Source: Xanthobacteraceae bacterium (GTDB taxonomy: Bacteria; Pseudomonadota; Alphaproteobacteria; Rhizobiales; Xanthobacteraceae). From it: 10,335 nucleotides of DNA. The notes below the pieces were generated by a model that was not told the origin of the DNA, did no database searches, and saw only the letters and a list, made by a program, of their open reading frames with translations. Of the stretch, positions 1 through 6,555 are shown piece after piece. The stretch lies in contig JASHRR010000403.1 of NCBI GenBank assembly GCA_030037185.1, positions 1 to 10,335 of the forward strand. The letters run 5' to 3'. How positions within the stretch are numbered: the stretch's first letter is position 1; the number at the start of each line of letters is the position of its first letter. The translations under genes were made by a program, and so were the position numbers.

Positions 1-41
1 GCCCACTTCTGCCGACTTGCGTGGTGCACAAAGCGGGTCGG

Positions 42-167
42 TTAGCTCAGGTACTCGGACGTGCCGCTCACTGTGATCGGCACAACCGTTCGGGTCCCGC
101 AGCGTACGCAGGCATAGCTCTGATAAAACGAAGTGTCGTCGTGTCGGGACCATGTATTACCTCGCGT
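42..167 (-). pseudogene. Possible remnant of a small zinc-ribbon-like protein (C-terminal end only)
   Basis: The minus-strand frame that stops at 42 ends with a phrase that looks like real protein: an aromatic run, then YACVRCGTRTVV, then a polar tail. A CxxCG knuckle followed by basic and beta-forming residues is typical of one half of a small zinc ribbon. A second CxxC, which a complete ribbon needs, is not present upstream in the same frame. The upstream part of the open frame (to 248) does not look like protein. I do not recognise a family. This could equally be chance translation. Confidence 0.2.
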
Positions 168-260
168 TAGGCGGCGCCTATTTTGGTGGCTACTGCAAAC
201 CAAAACGCCTTGGCCTTGACATCGACGTTGGAAAACGAAAGCTCCCACTGGCCTGGATGC

Positions 261-320
261 TCGCCCCGGGGTAAACGCGCCCGGGGCAAACGCGCCCGGG
301 GCAAACGCGCCCGGGGCTTT
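261..320. repeat. 15-bp GC-rich tandem repeat, three full copies plus a degenerate one
   Basis: The unit CGCGCCCGGGGCAAA occurs at 276-290 and 291-305 without a mismatch. A third copy at 306-320 differs only in its last three bases, TTT for AAA. A degenerate copy precedes it at 261-275. Each unit contains the palindrome CCCGGG. Because the unit is a multiple of three, every frame across it stays open and reads as a five-residue repeat such as GKRAR on the plus strand, which inflates ORF length without implying a gene. The likely origin is replication slippage. Confidence 0.9.
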
Positions 321-897
321 TGCTTTTTCAGACGATCATGGTGGCCAGCCTCCTTGCGCACACGCGGTGGAATGCTTCGACAATGATCGCCTGGACGGCG
401 TCCTCGCCGATCGCGTCGACCGGGTGAATGCCGCCGGATCGGCGGCTATTGCCCGCCCTTACCTGCCACGTCGCGTCGCATGGAGAGGCTTACGGACCTG
501 GCTGGCGATCCACTCCTTTACAGTGTGGAGCGGGTGTAGAGGACTTGCGCCGGACTGTGACGTACCGCTTCTGCCGCATGAGCCCTCTGCAGCCCGACGC
601 CCCGACTTCAGTTGTTGAATTCCCCAAACCTGCGCCTCTTAATGTCCGGCATTTGACCGCACCAGACGGTCGCAAACTTCGAGGACGACCGTGGGGTCGG
701 TTGGCGTCAAACCGGAAGCGGCGTCGCGTAGGATTGGCATGCACACCGCGATGGCGGTGATCACAGGCTGTCTGGATGATTCTCGACCGGATGGTGGTGC
801 GGATCACCACGGTCAGTATCCCGTGCCGTCTGGAAATCGACCTCGGCCGCGCAGCCGATCACGGCTGAAGAAACGGGCTGCCCCGCCGCGGAAGCTC

Positions 898-1161
898 TCA
901 TGGGGAATAGGAACTGTGGCTGATCTGGAACTTGGTCCGCTGCCCAAGAAAAGTCGTCCAAACCAAAGCTTTGATAGCGCAGATGCTGGACTCCGTGCGG
1001 ATCGCGCCTAGCGCACTCTTGAAGGCTTCGACTTCCGATAAGCCAAGCTTTGAGAAGTAGACAACCACGGCAACATGAACACTGCATTCCTGCTCATGGC
1101 GCAGTATAGCGGCGCGGCGATTATCCCCGTCGAAGCTGTGTGCCGTGATTAGTTTTCGCAC
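898..1161 (-). CDS. Doubtful small hypothetical protein
   Basis: This is an 87-codon open frame starting at ATG 1161. The middle reads plausibly as an alpha/beta segment (HEQECSVHVAVVVYFSKLGL) followed by a helix. The C-terminal third, with many Ser, Tyr and Trp, looks like non-coding translation. Third-position GC is only moderate for this genome and I see no good ribosome binding site. I do not recognise the family. It may be a fragment of a decayed gene rather than a working one. Confidence 0.2.
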   Translation of the reverse strand: MRKLITAHSFDGDNRRAAILRHEQECSVHVAVVVYFSKLGLSEVEAFKSALGAIRTESSICAIKALVWTTFLGQRTKFQISHSSYSP

Positions 1162-1308
1162 CTGACGGCAGACAAGTTCGTGCGCAGGTGGCTGCGGGCG
1201 AGATCGCGATCCCGCTCGTGCGGAGGGAAGGCAACAGTCAAAAGGCGGCGAAGGGTGTCCATCTCGCCGACCTTGCCGCCCGGATCGACGCGCGTCGCGT
1301 CGCTGCCG

Positions 1309-2213
1309 TCAAAGAGTGCCAGCAGTTACAACACAAAGCCACGGCCAGCTCGCATATTTGTCGCCAGTCTGGGTCGGCGGCCAACGCTGGACGAGCTGGA
1401 CAAGCTGATGAAACATTTCGGCGTGATCCGGCTAGGCGTCCGAGTTTGAACCCGATGCAAACTATCATCGCGTTCGCGATCTTCTCCACGCGCTGCGAAG
1501 ACGAGATCACGGGCCTTGCGTGGGCGGACCTGGACGCAGACAGATCGCGCATCATGGTCCGCGACATGAAGCATCCAGGCGACAAAACAGGGCAACGATC
1601 AGTAGTGCGAACTGACACCAGAGGCACTGAGGATCATCCGGTGGCGGTGGAAGACAGAACGCCCGCATATTCCGTTGCTCGACTGACGCCGTCTGTGCGG
1701 CCTTTACACGGGGACGGCGCCTAGCTTGTAGAGCGCGACTTGCGCGTCCTTCAAGGCTTGCTGGTTAAGCAGGTATCCCCACAGCGGGCGCGCCACGGCG
1801 AACACGGCGCTCAGGTGCGCTAGATAATTCTGCACGGTCGCGGGCTCGTGGTCCTTCGCCAGTTCGTTCGCGAACGCGCTGATTTCTTCCCTACCGATCT
1901 CGGAATACCGCAAGCCGGCAACGTCGTGTCTCTTGATCGCCCCAAGCACCTGAGCCTTGATGCGATCCATCTCCCGCTTCGATTCTGATATGTACCGATC
2001 GATCACGGCCGCGAGCGCCGGGTCGTCGCTGCGTACCAGCGCCCCGGGCTGGGCCAACTCGGTCTCGCGTTTCTAGAAGCCATGCGCCCGCCGCCTATTT
2101 ACGATCGAATGTCTGCGTCTCGATCCGGATGGCCTTGCCACCTTTCTTGATGCGGATAACCGCGGTATAGCCGGTGGTGCCGTCCCTACGGCGGCGTGAC
2201 ACATGGTTCCCAT
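1309..2213 (-). pseudogene. Tyrosine recombinase (phage-type integrase) pseudogene, internally inverted
   Basis: The intact relative would cut and rejoin DNA to integrate or excise a mobile element. Minus-strand homology begins at ATG 2213-2211 with an Arm-type DNA-binding segment: MGT, then after a small frameshift SRRRRDGTTGYTAVIRIKKG and ETQTFDRK. A stop follows at 2097-2095, then another frameshift. The core-binding domain (DPALAAVIDRYISESKRE, then HLSAVFAVARPLWGY) runs down to about 1719. The catalytic domain that should follow lies on the opposite strand at about 1375-1711. The C-terminal tail QTGDKYASWPWL returns to the minus strand at 1374 and stops at 1311-1309. Roughly 50-60 residues carrying the second-half catalytic His, Arg and Tyr are missing. 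At least four frameshifts, two stops, one inversion and one deletion make it dead. Family assignment rests on remembered homologous phrasing but is consistent across all three blocks. Confidence 0.88.
1375..1711 (+). pseudogene. Inverted catalytic-domain block of the integrase pseudogene
   Basis: On the plus strand this block reads RRPTLDELDKLMKHF, a frameshift near 1417, then RRPSLNPMQTIIAFAIFSTR and AWADLDADRSRIMVRDMKHP. A second frameshift falls near 1590, then GND, an in-frame TAG at 1603-1605, and CELTPEALRIIR. A third shift leads to RIFRCSTDAVCAAFTR, ending at 1711. This order is the first half of the tyrosine recombinase catalytic domain. The family normally has Arg-Arg after STR's Ser-Thr; here the second Arg, the likely catalytic Arg I, is Cys (codon 1494-1496). 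Flanking minus-strand homology ends within about 10 bases of both edges (1719 and 1374), which is what an in-place inversion predicts. Confidence 0.85.
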
Positions 2214-2236
2214 CGGCGCAACATGCTTCCGGTCAA

Positions 2237-2253
2237 GTGTAACATTGTTACAC
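2237..2253. promoter_or_regulatory. Perfect 17-bp palindrome, likely operator upstream of dusA
   Basis: GTGTAACATTGTTACAC has two exact 8-bp arms around a single central T. It lies in the 72-base gap between the start of the dead integrase and the start of dusA, 32 bases upstream of the dusA ATG and 23 bases from the integrase ATG. Its size and symmetry suit a dimeric helix-turn-helix repressor of the TetR, MarR or Xre kind. I cannot name the regulator. It could have controlled the integrase, dusA, or both. No convincing -35/-10 pair is visible around it. Confidence 0.6.
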
Positions 2254-2285
2254 CGTGTGGGAAAAATGTCCCGGAAAGTACGTAA

Positions 2286-3347
2286 ATGGTCGGGAATACG
2301 ACAGACTTAGCAATGCCAGAAGTGGCTGCGACACAACGAAAACCACGGGATTACGGGGCCCCCCGTTTCAGCATAGCACCTATGATGGATTGGACCGACC
2401 GCCACTGCCGCTATCTCCATCGGCTGTTGACGCGGCGCGCGCTGCTCTACACCGAGATGCTCACTGCCGGCGCCGTGCTGCATGGAGACCGAGCGCGGCT
2501 GTTGCGCTTTGATCCGAGCGAGCATCCTGTAGCGGTCCAGATCGGCGGGTGCCATCCCGGCGCGCTCGCGGCATCGGCCCGTATCTGCGCGGATGCCGGG
2601 TTCGACGAGATCAACCTTAATGTGGGCTGCCCGTCCGAGCGCGTGCGCAATGGCCGCTTCGGCGCTTGCCTGATGGCCGAACCGGCGCTGGTCGGCGAAT
2701 GCGTCGCCGCCATGAAGGCCGCAGTGACTGTGCCGGTGACGGTCAAGTGCCGCATCGGCATCGACGACCAGGACCCTGAGGCCGCGCTCGATGCGCTCGC
2801 CGCTGCGACAGTGGCGGCAGGCGTCGACCGTCTCATCGTCCATGCCCGCAAGGCCTGGCTCAGCGGTCTGTCGCCCGAGGAGAATCGCAAGGTACCGCCG
2901 CTCGACTACGGGTGCGTGTATCGGCTCAAGCTGCGGTTTCCAATGGTTGAGACGGTCATCAATGGCGGCATCGCGACGGTGGAGCAGGCGCGCGTCCAAC
3001 TTACAAGACTTGACGGCGTCATGATGGGTCGGGCTGCCTACCGGGAGCCGTGGCGGCTCCTCGACGTCGACCCGATGCTGTTCGATGCGCCGGCTCCCGC
3101 AACCTCCATCCGCATGGTGGCCGAGGCCATGATTCCCTACGTCGAGCGGGAGACGGCGGCCGGGGTCCGGGCGAGTTCCGTCCTGCGCCATCTGGTGGGA
3201 CTGTTCCATCGGGTGCCTGGGGCGCGGGCGTTTCGCCGCCATCTTTCGATTGCATCGGTCAAGCCCGGCGCCACCGCCCAGGTCCTGCGCGATGCTCTCG
3301 GCCCGATCAGGAGCGACGCTGCACTGGCCGAAACCGCGGCCGCATGA
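2286..3347 (+). CDS. dusA: tRNA-dihydrouridine(20/20a) synthase DusA
   Basis: This FMN enzyme reduces uridine in the tRNA D-loop to dihydrouridine using NADPH, in the cytoplasm. The 353-residue product fits the family length. The FMN-binding TIM barrel begins with the DusA signature APMMDWTDRH (31-40). QIGG is at 85-88. The catalytic loop NVGCPSERVRNGRFGACLM has the proton-donor Cys at 115. VKCRIGIDD carries the conserved Lys 154, VHARKAWL includes His 186, and NGGI (226-229) and MMGRAAY (246-252) form the phosphate-binding end. The C-terminal tRNA-binding helical domain includes LVGLFHRVPGARAFRRHLS. I chose ATG 2286 because GGAAAG ends 7 bases upstream. The first 28 or so residues precede the conserved core, so ATG 2313 is an alternative start. 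It is followed 24 bases later by the exporter gene. A dead integrase abuts its 5' end; the N-terminal extension could derive from that element. Confidence 0.97.
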   Translation: MVGNTTDLAMPEVAATQRKPRDYGAPRFSIAPMMDWTDRHCRYLHRLLTRRALLYTEMLTAGAVLHGDRARLLRFDPSEHPVAVQIGGCHPGALAASARICADAGFDEINLNVGCPSERVRNGRFGACLMAEPALVGECVAAMKAAVTVPVTVKCRIGIDDQDPEAALDALAAATVAAGVDRLIVHARKAWLSGLSPEENRKVPPLDYGCVYRLKLRFPMVETVINGGIATVEQARVQLTRLDGVMMGRAAYREPWRLLDVDPMLFDAPAPATSIRMVAEAMIPYVERETAAGVRASSVLRHLVGLFHRVPGARAFRRHLSIASVKPGATAQVLRDALGPIRSDAALAETAAA

Positions 3348-3371
3348 TCGTGTGGACGGGGGAGGCGACTG

Positions 3372-4202
3372 ATGTTCGGCATGCCGATCGGCGAACTGGC
3401 CATTCTGGCGGCCGGCGTGGCGAGCGGCGGCGTCGGGACCGGAATCATGGCTGGCCTATTCGGAATCGGCGGCGGCGCCGTTATTGTGCCGGTGCTTTAC
3501 GAGGTATTCGGCGCGTTCGGCGTGGCCGAGGAAATCCGCATGCAGCTGTGCGTCGGCACTTCGCTCGCCATCATCGTGCCGACGACGCTCCGTTCCTATT
3601 TCACCCATCGCCACAAGAACCGCGGCCTTGATGACGTGGTTCGGAAATGGACTTTGCCGGCCATTGCCGGGGTGGCAACGGGCGCCGCCGTAGCGGCGGT
3701 CGCGCCAGCGGCCGTCTTCAAGGTGGCGTTTGCGGTCATCGCCGGTATTATCGCGGTAAAGCTGTTGTTCGGCCGCGAAAGCTGGCGCGTTGCGGACGAC
3801 CTGCCGGGCGGTACGCCCTTGCGGCTGTTCGGCTTCGTGATCGGGCTGTCGTCGTCACTGATGGGCGTGAGCGGCGGTTCGGTGGCGAACATGATCATGA
3901 TGCTTCATGGCAAGACCATACACACCGCAGTCGCGACCTCCGCCGGGCTTGGCGTCCCGATCGCAATCGTTGGCACGATCGGATTCATGCTCGCCGGCCT
4001 GCCACATCAGAGCCTTATGCCGCCGCTCAGCATCGGCTACGTGTCTCTGGTCGGCTTCGTCGTGATGGCGCCGGTGTCAAGTTATGTTGCTGGCTTCGGC
4101 GCAGGGCTTGCCCACAAGATGCCGCCGCGCCGGTTGGAGATCGCCTTCGGGCTGTTCCTGGCCGTCATGGCCGTGAGGTTTACGGTTGCCAGCATTGAGT
4201 AA
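3372..4202 (+). CDS. TauE/SafE (TSUP) family membrane exporter
   Basis: This is an inner-membrane transporter of the TauE/SafE family, whose members move sulfite, sulfoacetate or other small organic anions outward. The substrate cannot be read from sequence. The 276-residue protein is mostly hydrophobic, consistent with about eight membrane helices in two inverted halves. The family's internal duplication is visible: GLFGIGGGAVIVPVL (about 28-42) matches GVSGGSVANMIMML (165-178), and QLCVGTSLAIIVPTT (58-72) matches HTAVATSAGLGVPIAIVG (184-201). A charged loop, roughly 133-147, separates the halves. ATG 3372 is preceded by a strong ribosome binding site, GGGGGAGG, 6 bases upstream. It lies 24 bases after dusA on the same strand, so co-transcription is likely. 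I see no terminator hairpin after the stop. Confidence 0.93.
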   Translation: MFGMPIGELAILAAGVASGGVGTGIMAGLFGIGGGAVIVPVLYEVFGAFGVAEEIRMQLCVGTSLAIIVPTTLRSYFTHRHKNRGLDDVVRKWTLPAIAGVATGAAVAAVAPAAVFKVAFAVIAGIIAVKLLFGRESWRVADDLPGGTPLRLFGFVIGLSSSLMGVSGGSVANMIMMLHGKTIHTAVATSAGLGVPIAIVGTIGFMLAGLPHQSLMPPLSIGYVSLVGFVVMAPVSSYVAGFGAGLAHKMPPRRLEIAFGLFLAVMAVRFTVASIE

Positions 4203-4952
4203 CCCGCCAAACCAGTCCTAAATACTTAATATGGAATCGAACGAGAATGTTGTTTGCCGTTTCGACCCGGACCACCGGCTTCAGCTGGGCTGAGTGTGAC
4301 AGAGCCGCTGGCACCAACGGCGATTCGCCCGACGTGGCCTGCGCTTTGATACGGGCGAGCCATTTGCCGGAGCGAGGCGAACGGTGCCTGGCCGGCAAGC
4401 CCAGCTCGGCCCCCATCGCCAAAGCGTTTGGAACCGCCAAGGTTTATATTACGCGCCGTTGGAATCGGTGATTGAGTGGAAGAAGCGGCGGCGGGTCATC
4501 CCTGCAAGGGCCGGTTCGCCGGACCTACGGTTACGCGCACAATACCCCGGCGATTAATGGATGGCGGTGAGATCGTTCGATCACGTTCCCGGTGATCCTG
4601 GCGCCCAACCGGTTCAAGAATTTCCGGAGAGACTGAACGCGGGTAATACCGTTTCCCGCGGGGGCAGGGGTTCCGCCGCGGACGGGAATGATGGTCGTAT
4701 GGCGGCCTGAAGATTTGAGGTGGACGAAAGTCGCTGGCGCCGCTGTTATTTACGCCCTGGCTGGCGACGAACCAGCCCGCAATCAGTCCCAAAATGAGCC
4801 ACGCAACGAGACACATGCAACTTCCCACCACGAAAACTTTGCTGGACGGATTTTCGTTCCGCAGCCGGCGTCGCAGTCGCTGGTTCGCCGGGCTGCGTTT
4901 GCGGCGGCGCAGCTGACCCATCTATCTGAACCATGAAGTTCAAGACCAGCCG
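4203..4952. other. Stretch without a clear gene after the exporter
   Basis: Plus-strand frames here are short and unconvincing. One at 4247-4471 ends in a phrase (PIAKAFGTAKVYITRRW) that loosely resembles the helix-turn-helix of transposases or resolvases, but nothing around it supports that. The only frame of some interest is the minus-strand one at 4496-4921, listed separately. The first 40 bases after the exporter stop are AT-rich relative to the surroundings, but no hairpin follows. Confidence 0.5.
4496..4921 (-). CDS. Doubtful small single-span membrane protein
   Basis: A 141-codon minus-strand frame starts at ATG 4921. The N-terminal 28 residues are strongly basic (QLRRRKRSPANQRLRRRLR). 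They are followed by one good hydrophobic span, about 29-53, containing FVVGSCMCLVAWLILGLIAG. The remaining 85 residues are rich in Pro, Arg and Ser and look like non-coding translation. A basic head followed by a single span would suit an N-in membrane protein, and the real protein might end soon after the span had it not decayed. I see no clear ribosome binding site and no family match. Confidence 0.25.
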   Translation of the reverse strand: MGQLRRRKRSPANQRLRRRLRNENPSSKVFVVGSCMCLVAWLILGLIAGWFVASQGVNNSGASDFRPPQIFRPPYDHHSRPRRNPCPRGKRYYPRSVSPEILEPVGRQDHRERDRTISPPSINRRGIVRVTVGPANRPLQG

Positions 4953-5290
4953 GTGCTAGCGTCAAAACACGACGGGTATTGGCTGATTGTCCGCCGGGAC
5001 GCGCCGACAACCGATTGTGACGCGCGAACACCTGACGGAGAGGACGGTTTGTTTGATGGAGCTGCACCGGCGAGAGGCCTCGCGTACCGCAACACAGGCG
5101 ATCGATCTGCGCGATCGCGTTTCTCGATCGCAAGGCGGCGCTGGCGCGCCTGCTCAACGGCCAGGTAGCCGAGGATCGGCCGACCGTCTTTGAGCGCGCT
5201 TGCCAGCTTGGCGCCGAGGATATCGGCTCAAAGTGATGACGGGTCCACAATCCGGCCGGCGTCGCCGTGGTCGAGCACAGCGAAAGGAAC
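4953..5290 (+). pseudogene. ATP-dependent DNA ligase pseudogene (stand-alone/LigD type)
   Basis: Intact relatives seal DNA nicks through a lysyl-AMP intermediate and often serve Ku-type end joining. The fragment VLASKHDGYWLIVRRD matches ligase motif I, with the would-be adenylated Lys at codon 4965-4967. After a gap lacking most of the adenylation domain, a frame at about 5056-5116 reads MELHRREASRTATQAIDLRD. A shift at about 5115 leads into AFLDRKAALARLLNGQVAED and PTVFERACQLGAEDIGSK, the motif IV region, where the usual EGIVSK is degraded. Two stops (TGA TGA, 5234-5239) follow. RVHNPAGVAVVEHSE matches the family's terminal NPA segment. Total span is about half that of an intact gene, so internal deletions are needed. 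Identity rests on the order of several family phrases; which ligase subfamily is uncertain. Confidence 0.75.
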
Positions 5291-5495
5291 AAGAATCATA
5301 CGATTTTTAGCCCCAATGCGCGGATTGCTACGCAGCCGGCACTATTCCACTGAGGGCCACCTTTCGGCCCACGGAATGCCTCATCGGCCGTGCCTAATCG
5401 TGCCGCGCGCGGTTCCACGCGGCTGGACATCGCTCGCGACCTCGGTCCCCTTCGTGGTGCCCCTTGTCGGGGGATCGCGGTCTTGTTGCGAAAGT

Positions 5496-5524
5496 CCGGT
5501 CCCTGCCCTCAGCACGGGGACCGG
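5496..5524. repeat. Inverted repeat, 8-bp perfect arms
   Basis: CCGGTCCC (5496-5503) and GGGACCGG (5517-5524) pair perfectly around a 13-base loop. No T-run follows on either strand, so it is not a typical intrinsic terminator. No gene end lies nearby. Confidence 0.6.
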
Positions 5525-5616
5525 GTACTTCCGTCGAAGTAGCCGCGGCCCCAGGCGCATGGAGGGGGTGTGGGGAAATGCGCCGGGGGCAACGCCGGGC
5601 CGATCGTTTCTGAAGA

Positions 5617-5657
5617 ATCAGCATCGGCCGCCCGGCTACAAAAGCAACGATGCTGAT
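5617..5657. repeat. Inverted repeat, 10-bp perfect arms
   Basis: ATCAGCATCG (5617-5626) and CGATGCTGAT (5648-5657) are exact reverse complements separated by 21 bases. The arms are less GC-rich than the surroundings. There is no terminator-like T-run. Confidence 0.7.
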
Positions 5658-5775
5658 CTGTTGTCTGTCGGCTTCTCGACGCTTTCGACAAGGATGTAGG
5701 CAGCGTGTCCGCGGCGCAACACCCGGCCCTCGCCTGAGCCCCCTTCGGCCGAGGAACAGCGCCGTGGCGGCGGGC

Positions 5776-5872
5776 GTTAGCTTGCAGCGTGAGGCCACTG
5801 CCCTGTGTCCCTTCACGCGGCCCCGGCCCTAGCTCCATTGTCTTCTCCCCCGAGGGCCGGGGCTTTGCTGCT
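5776..5872. repeat. Two-hairpin repeat, copy A
   Basis: The copy starts GTTAGCTTGCAGCGTGAG and contains a first stem GCGTGA/TCACGC (5787-5792 with 5813-5818). After CGG comes a second, perfect 10-bp stem CCCCGGCCCT/AGGGCCGGGG (5821-5830 with 5853-5862) with a 22-base pyrimidine-rich loop containing TCTTCTCCCC. It matches copy B at 6090-6181 in order, spacing and loop character. Such paired palindromes resemble the extragenic palindromic repeats of many bacterial genomes. I cannot assign a named family. Confidence 0.75.
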
Positions 5873-5880
5873 GGGTCCCT

Positions 5881-5920
5881 CCGCTAGCGGGCGCACCCGG
5901 GCGCCTTCTTTTCGTTTTTT
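5881..5920 (+). terminator. Possible intrinsic terminator
   Basis: A palindrome CCGCTAGCGG (5881-5890) overlaps a short GC hairpin GGCGC/GCGCC (5890-5894 with 5901-5905), followed at once by a T-rich run, TTCTTTTCGTTTTTT (5906-5920). The shape fits a plus-strand Rho-independent terminator, but the stem is only 5 bp and no live gene ends upstream. It may be fortuitous or belong to a lost gene. Confidence 0.35.
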
Positions 5921-6089
5921 CGGGCGTTGAAGCGAGATCGCTGTGCGAACCTGAACCCGGGAGAAGCCGACAGGGAATTGCGACTGACAGACTGTTGCAA
6001 ATCCCCAGCTCTTTTTTAATTTTATCTTTAATTTCGCTTCGCCAGGCGGCAGCAGCTCGCCGCCAGCGGAACGCGGTCGCTTGGACAGC

Positions 6090-6181
6090 GTTGGCTTGCT
6101 GCGTGAGCTAGCCAAGAGGCTCACGCGGCCCCGGCCCTTTCAATATCTTCTCCTCCCCGAAGGGCTGGGGCTCTGCCTGCC
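6090..6181. repeat. Two-hairpin repeat, copy B
   Basis: The copy starts GTTGGCTTGCTGCGTGAG. The first stem is a perfect 8 bp, GCGTGAGC/GCTCACGC (6101-6108 with 6119-6126). The second is CCCCGGCCCTT/AAGGGCTGGGG (6129-6139 with 6160-6170), 11 pairs with one G-U wobble where copy A has G-C. The loop is again pyrimidine-rich (TATCTTCTCCTCCCC). The two copies begin 314 bases apart in direct orientation. Confidence 0.75.
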
Positions 6182-6555
6182 GGCGTGGCGAGCCGTTGGA
6201 ACGCGCACCAGCGGCATTTGGACTGAACGGATGCCGGTGCGCCGATGTTGCTTCTGCCACAAAGTTCCGAAACGCCGGGGTTCGACGTGATCGCGGTCGC
6301 ACACGTCGGCTAGACGTTCAGGGCATTACGGTGGTTTGATGGGGTCGGATATCGACCTTCTCGGCGGGATCGACAGCGAGCGCCACATCGAACCTGGAGT
6401 GGAGCACGGGGTCATCGGACAAGCTCAAAGAACCGCTTCAAGATTGCCGCGCGGCCTGTTGAATCTCCCGACCCGACGATGTGCACGCTGCCGAAGCCAC
6501 AAGCAGCAGCGGGCAGCAGGGCACAGCCGCGAGGAATGGCGCGGTGTTGCGCTCG

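Larger units (their letters stand above)
1..1308. other. Gene-poor stretch of broken frames left of the integrase relic
   Basis: I find no complete gene here. All open frames on both strands are under about 110 codons, overlap one another, lack a convincing ribosome binding site and show no strong third-position GC preference. A few fragments read like protein and may be decayed coding DNA: a minus-strand frame ending at 42 with a single CxxC (YACVRCGTRTVV); a minus-strand frame at about 328-430 rich in Ala, Ile and Val; a minus-strand frame at about 650-779; and a minus-strand frame at 898-1161. I recognise no family in any of them. The stretch lies on the far side of the integrase relic from dusA, so it may be the eroded interior of a former mobile element; that is inference. 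Confidence 0.5.
5291..6555. other. Non-coding stretch rich in inverted repeats
   Basis: I see no gene. Open frames are Arg-, Pro- and Gly-rich and change character every few dozen codons, as random frames do in GC-rich DNA. The stretch does contain several inverted repeats and a two-copy hairpin repeat, listed separately. An AT-rich patch at about 6011-6037 lies between the two copies. From 6190 to 6555 I see nothing recognisable. Confidence 0.5.

Noticed and set aside
261..320. CRISPR-like array
   Set aside because: The units are 15 bp and directly abutting with no unique spacers, so this is a simple tandem repeat.
770..850. Possible C-terminal fragment of a large serine recombinase (ILDRMVVRITTVSIPCRLEID on the plus strand)
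   Set aside because: The phrase resembles recombinase tails, but it is short, followed directly by a stop, and no upstream resolvase domain is visible in any frame.
2237..2253. PpsR/CrtJ-type site (TGT-N12-ACA)
   Set aside because: The spacing between TGT and ACA in the palindrome is 9, not 12, so this regulator is not supported.
2307..3242. 311-codon minus-strand open frame
   Set aside because: It lies antisense to dusA, whose motifs and length are unambiguous. The translation is His/Arg-rich without any recognisable domain.
4247..4471. Transposase remnant suggested by PIAKAFGTAKVYITRRW
   Set aside because: A single loose helix-turn-helix-like phrase, with no DDE or other transposase motif and no terminal inverted repeats nearby.
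5813..6124. Minus-strand 103-codon open frame across the hairpin repeats
   Set aside because: It spans repeat copy A and runs into copy B, is Lys/Arg/Pro-rich with no domain, and its start is inside a hairpin stem.
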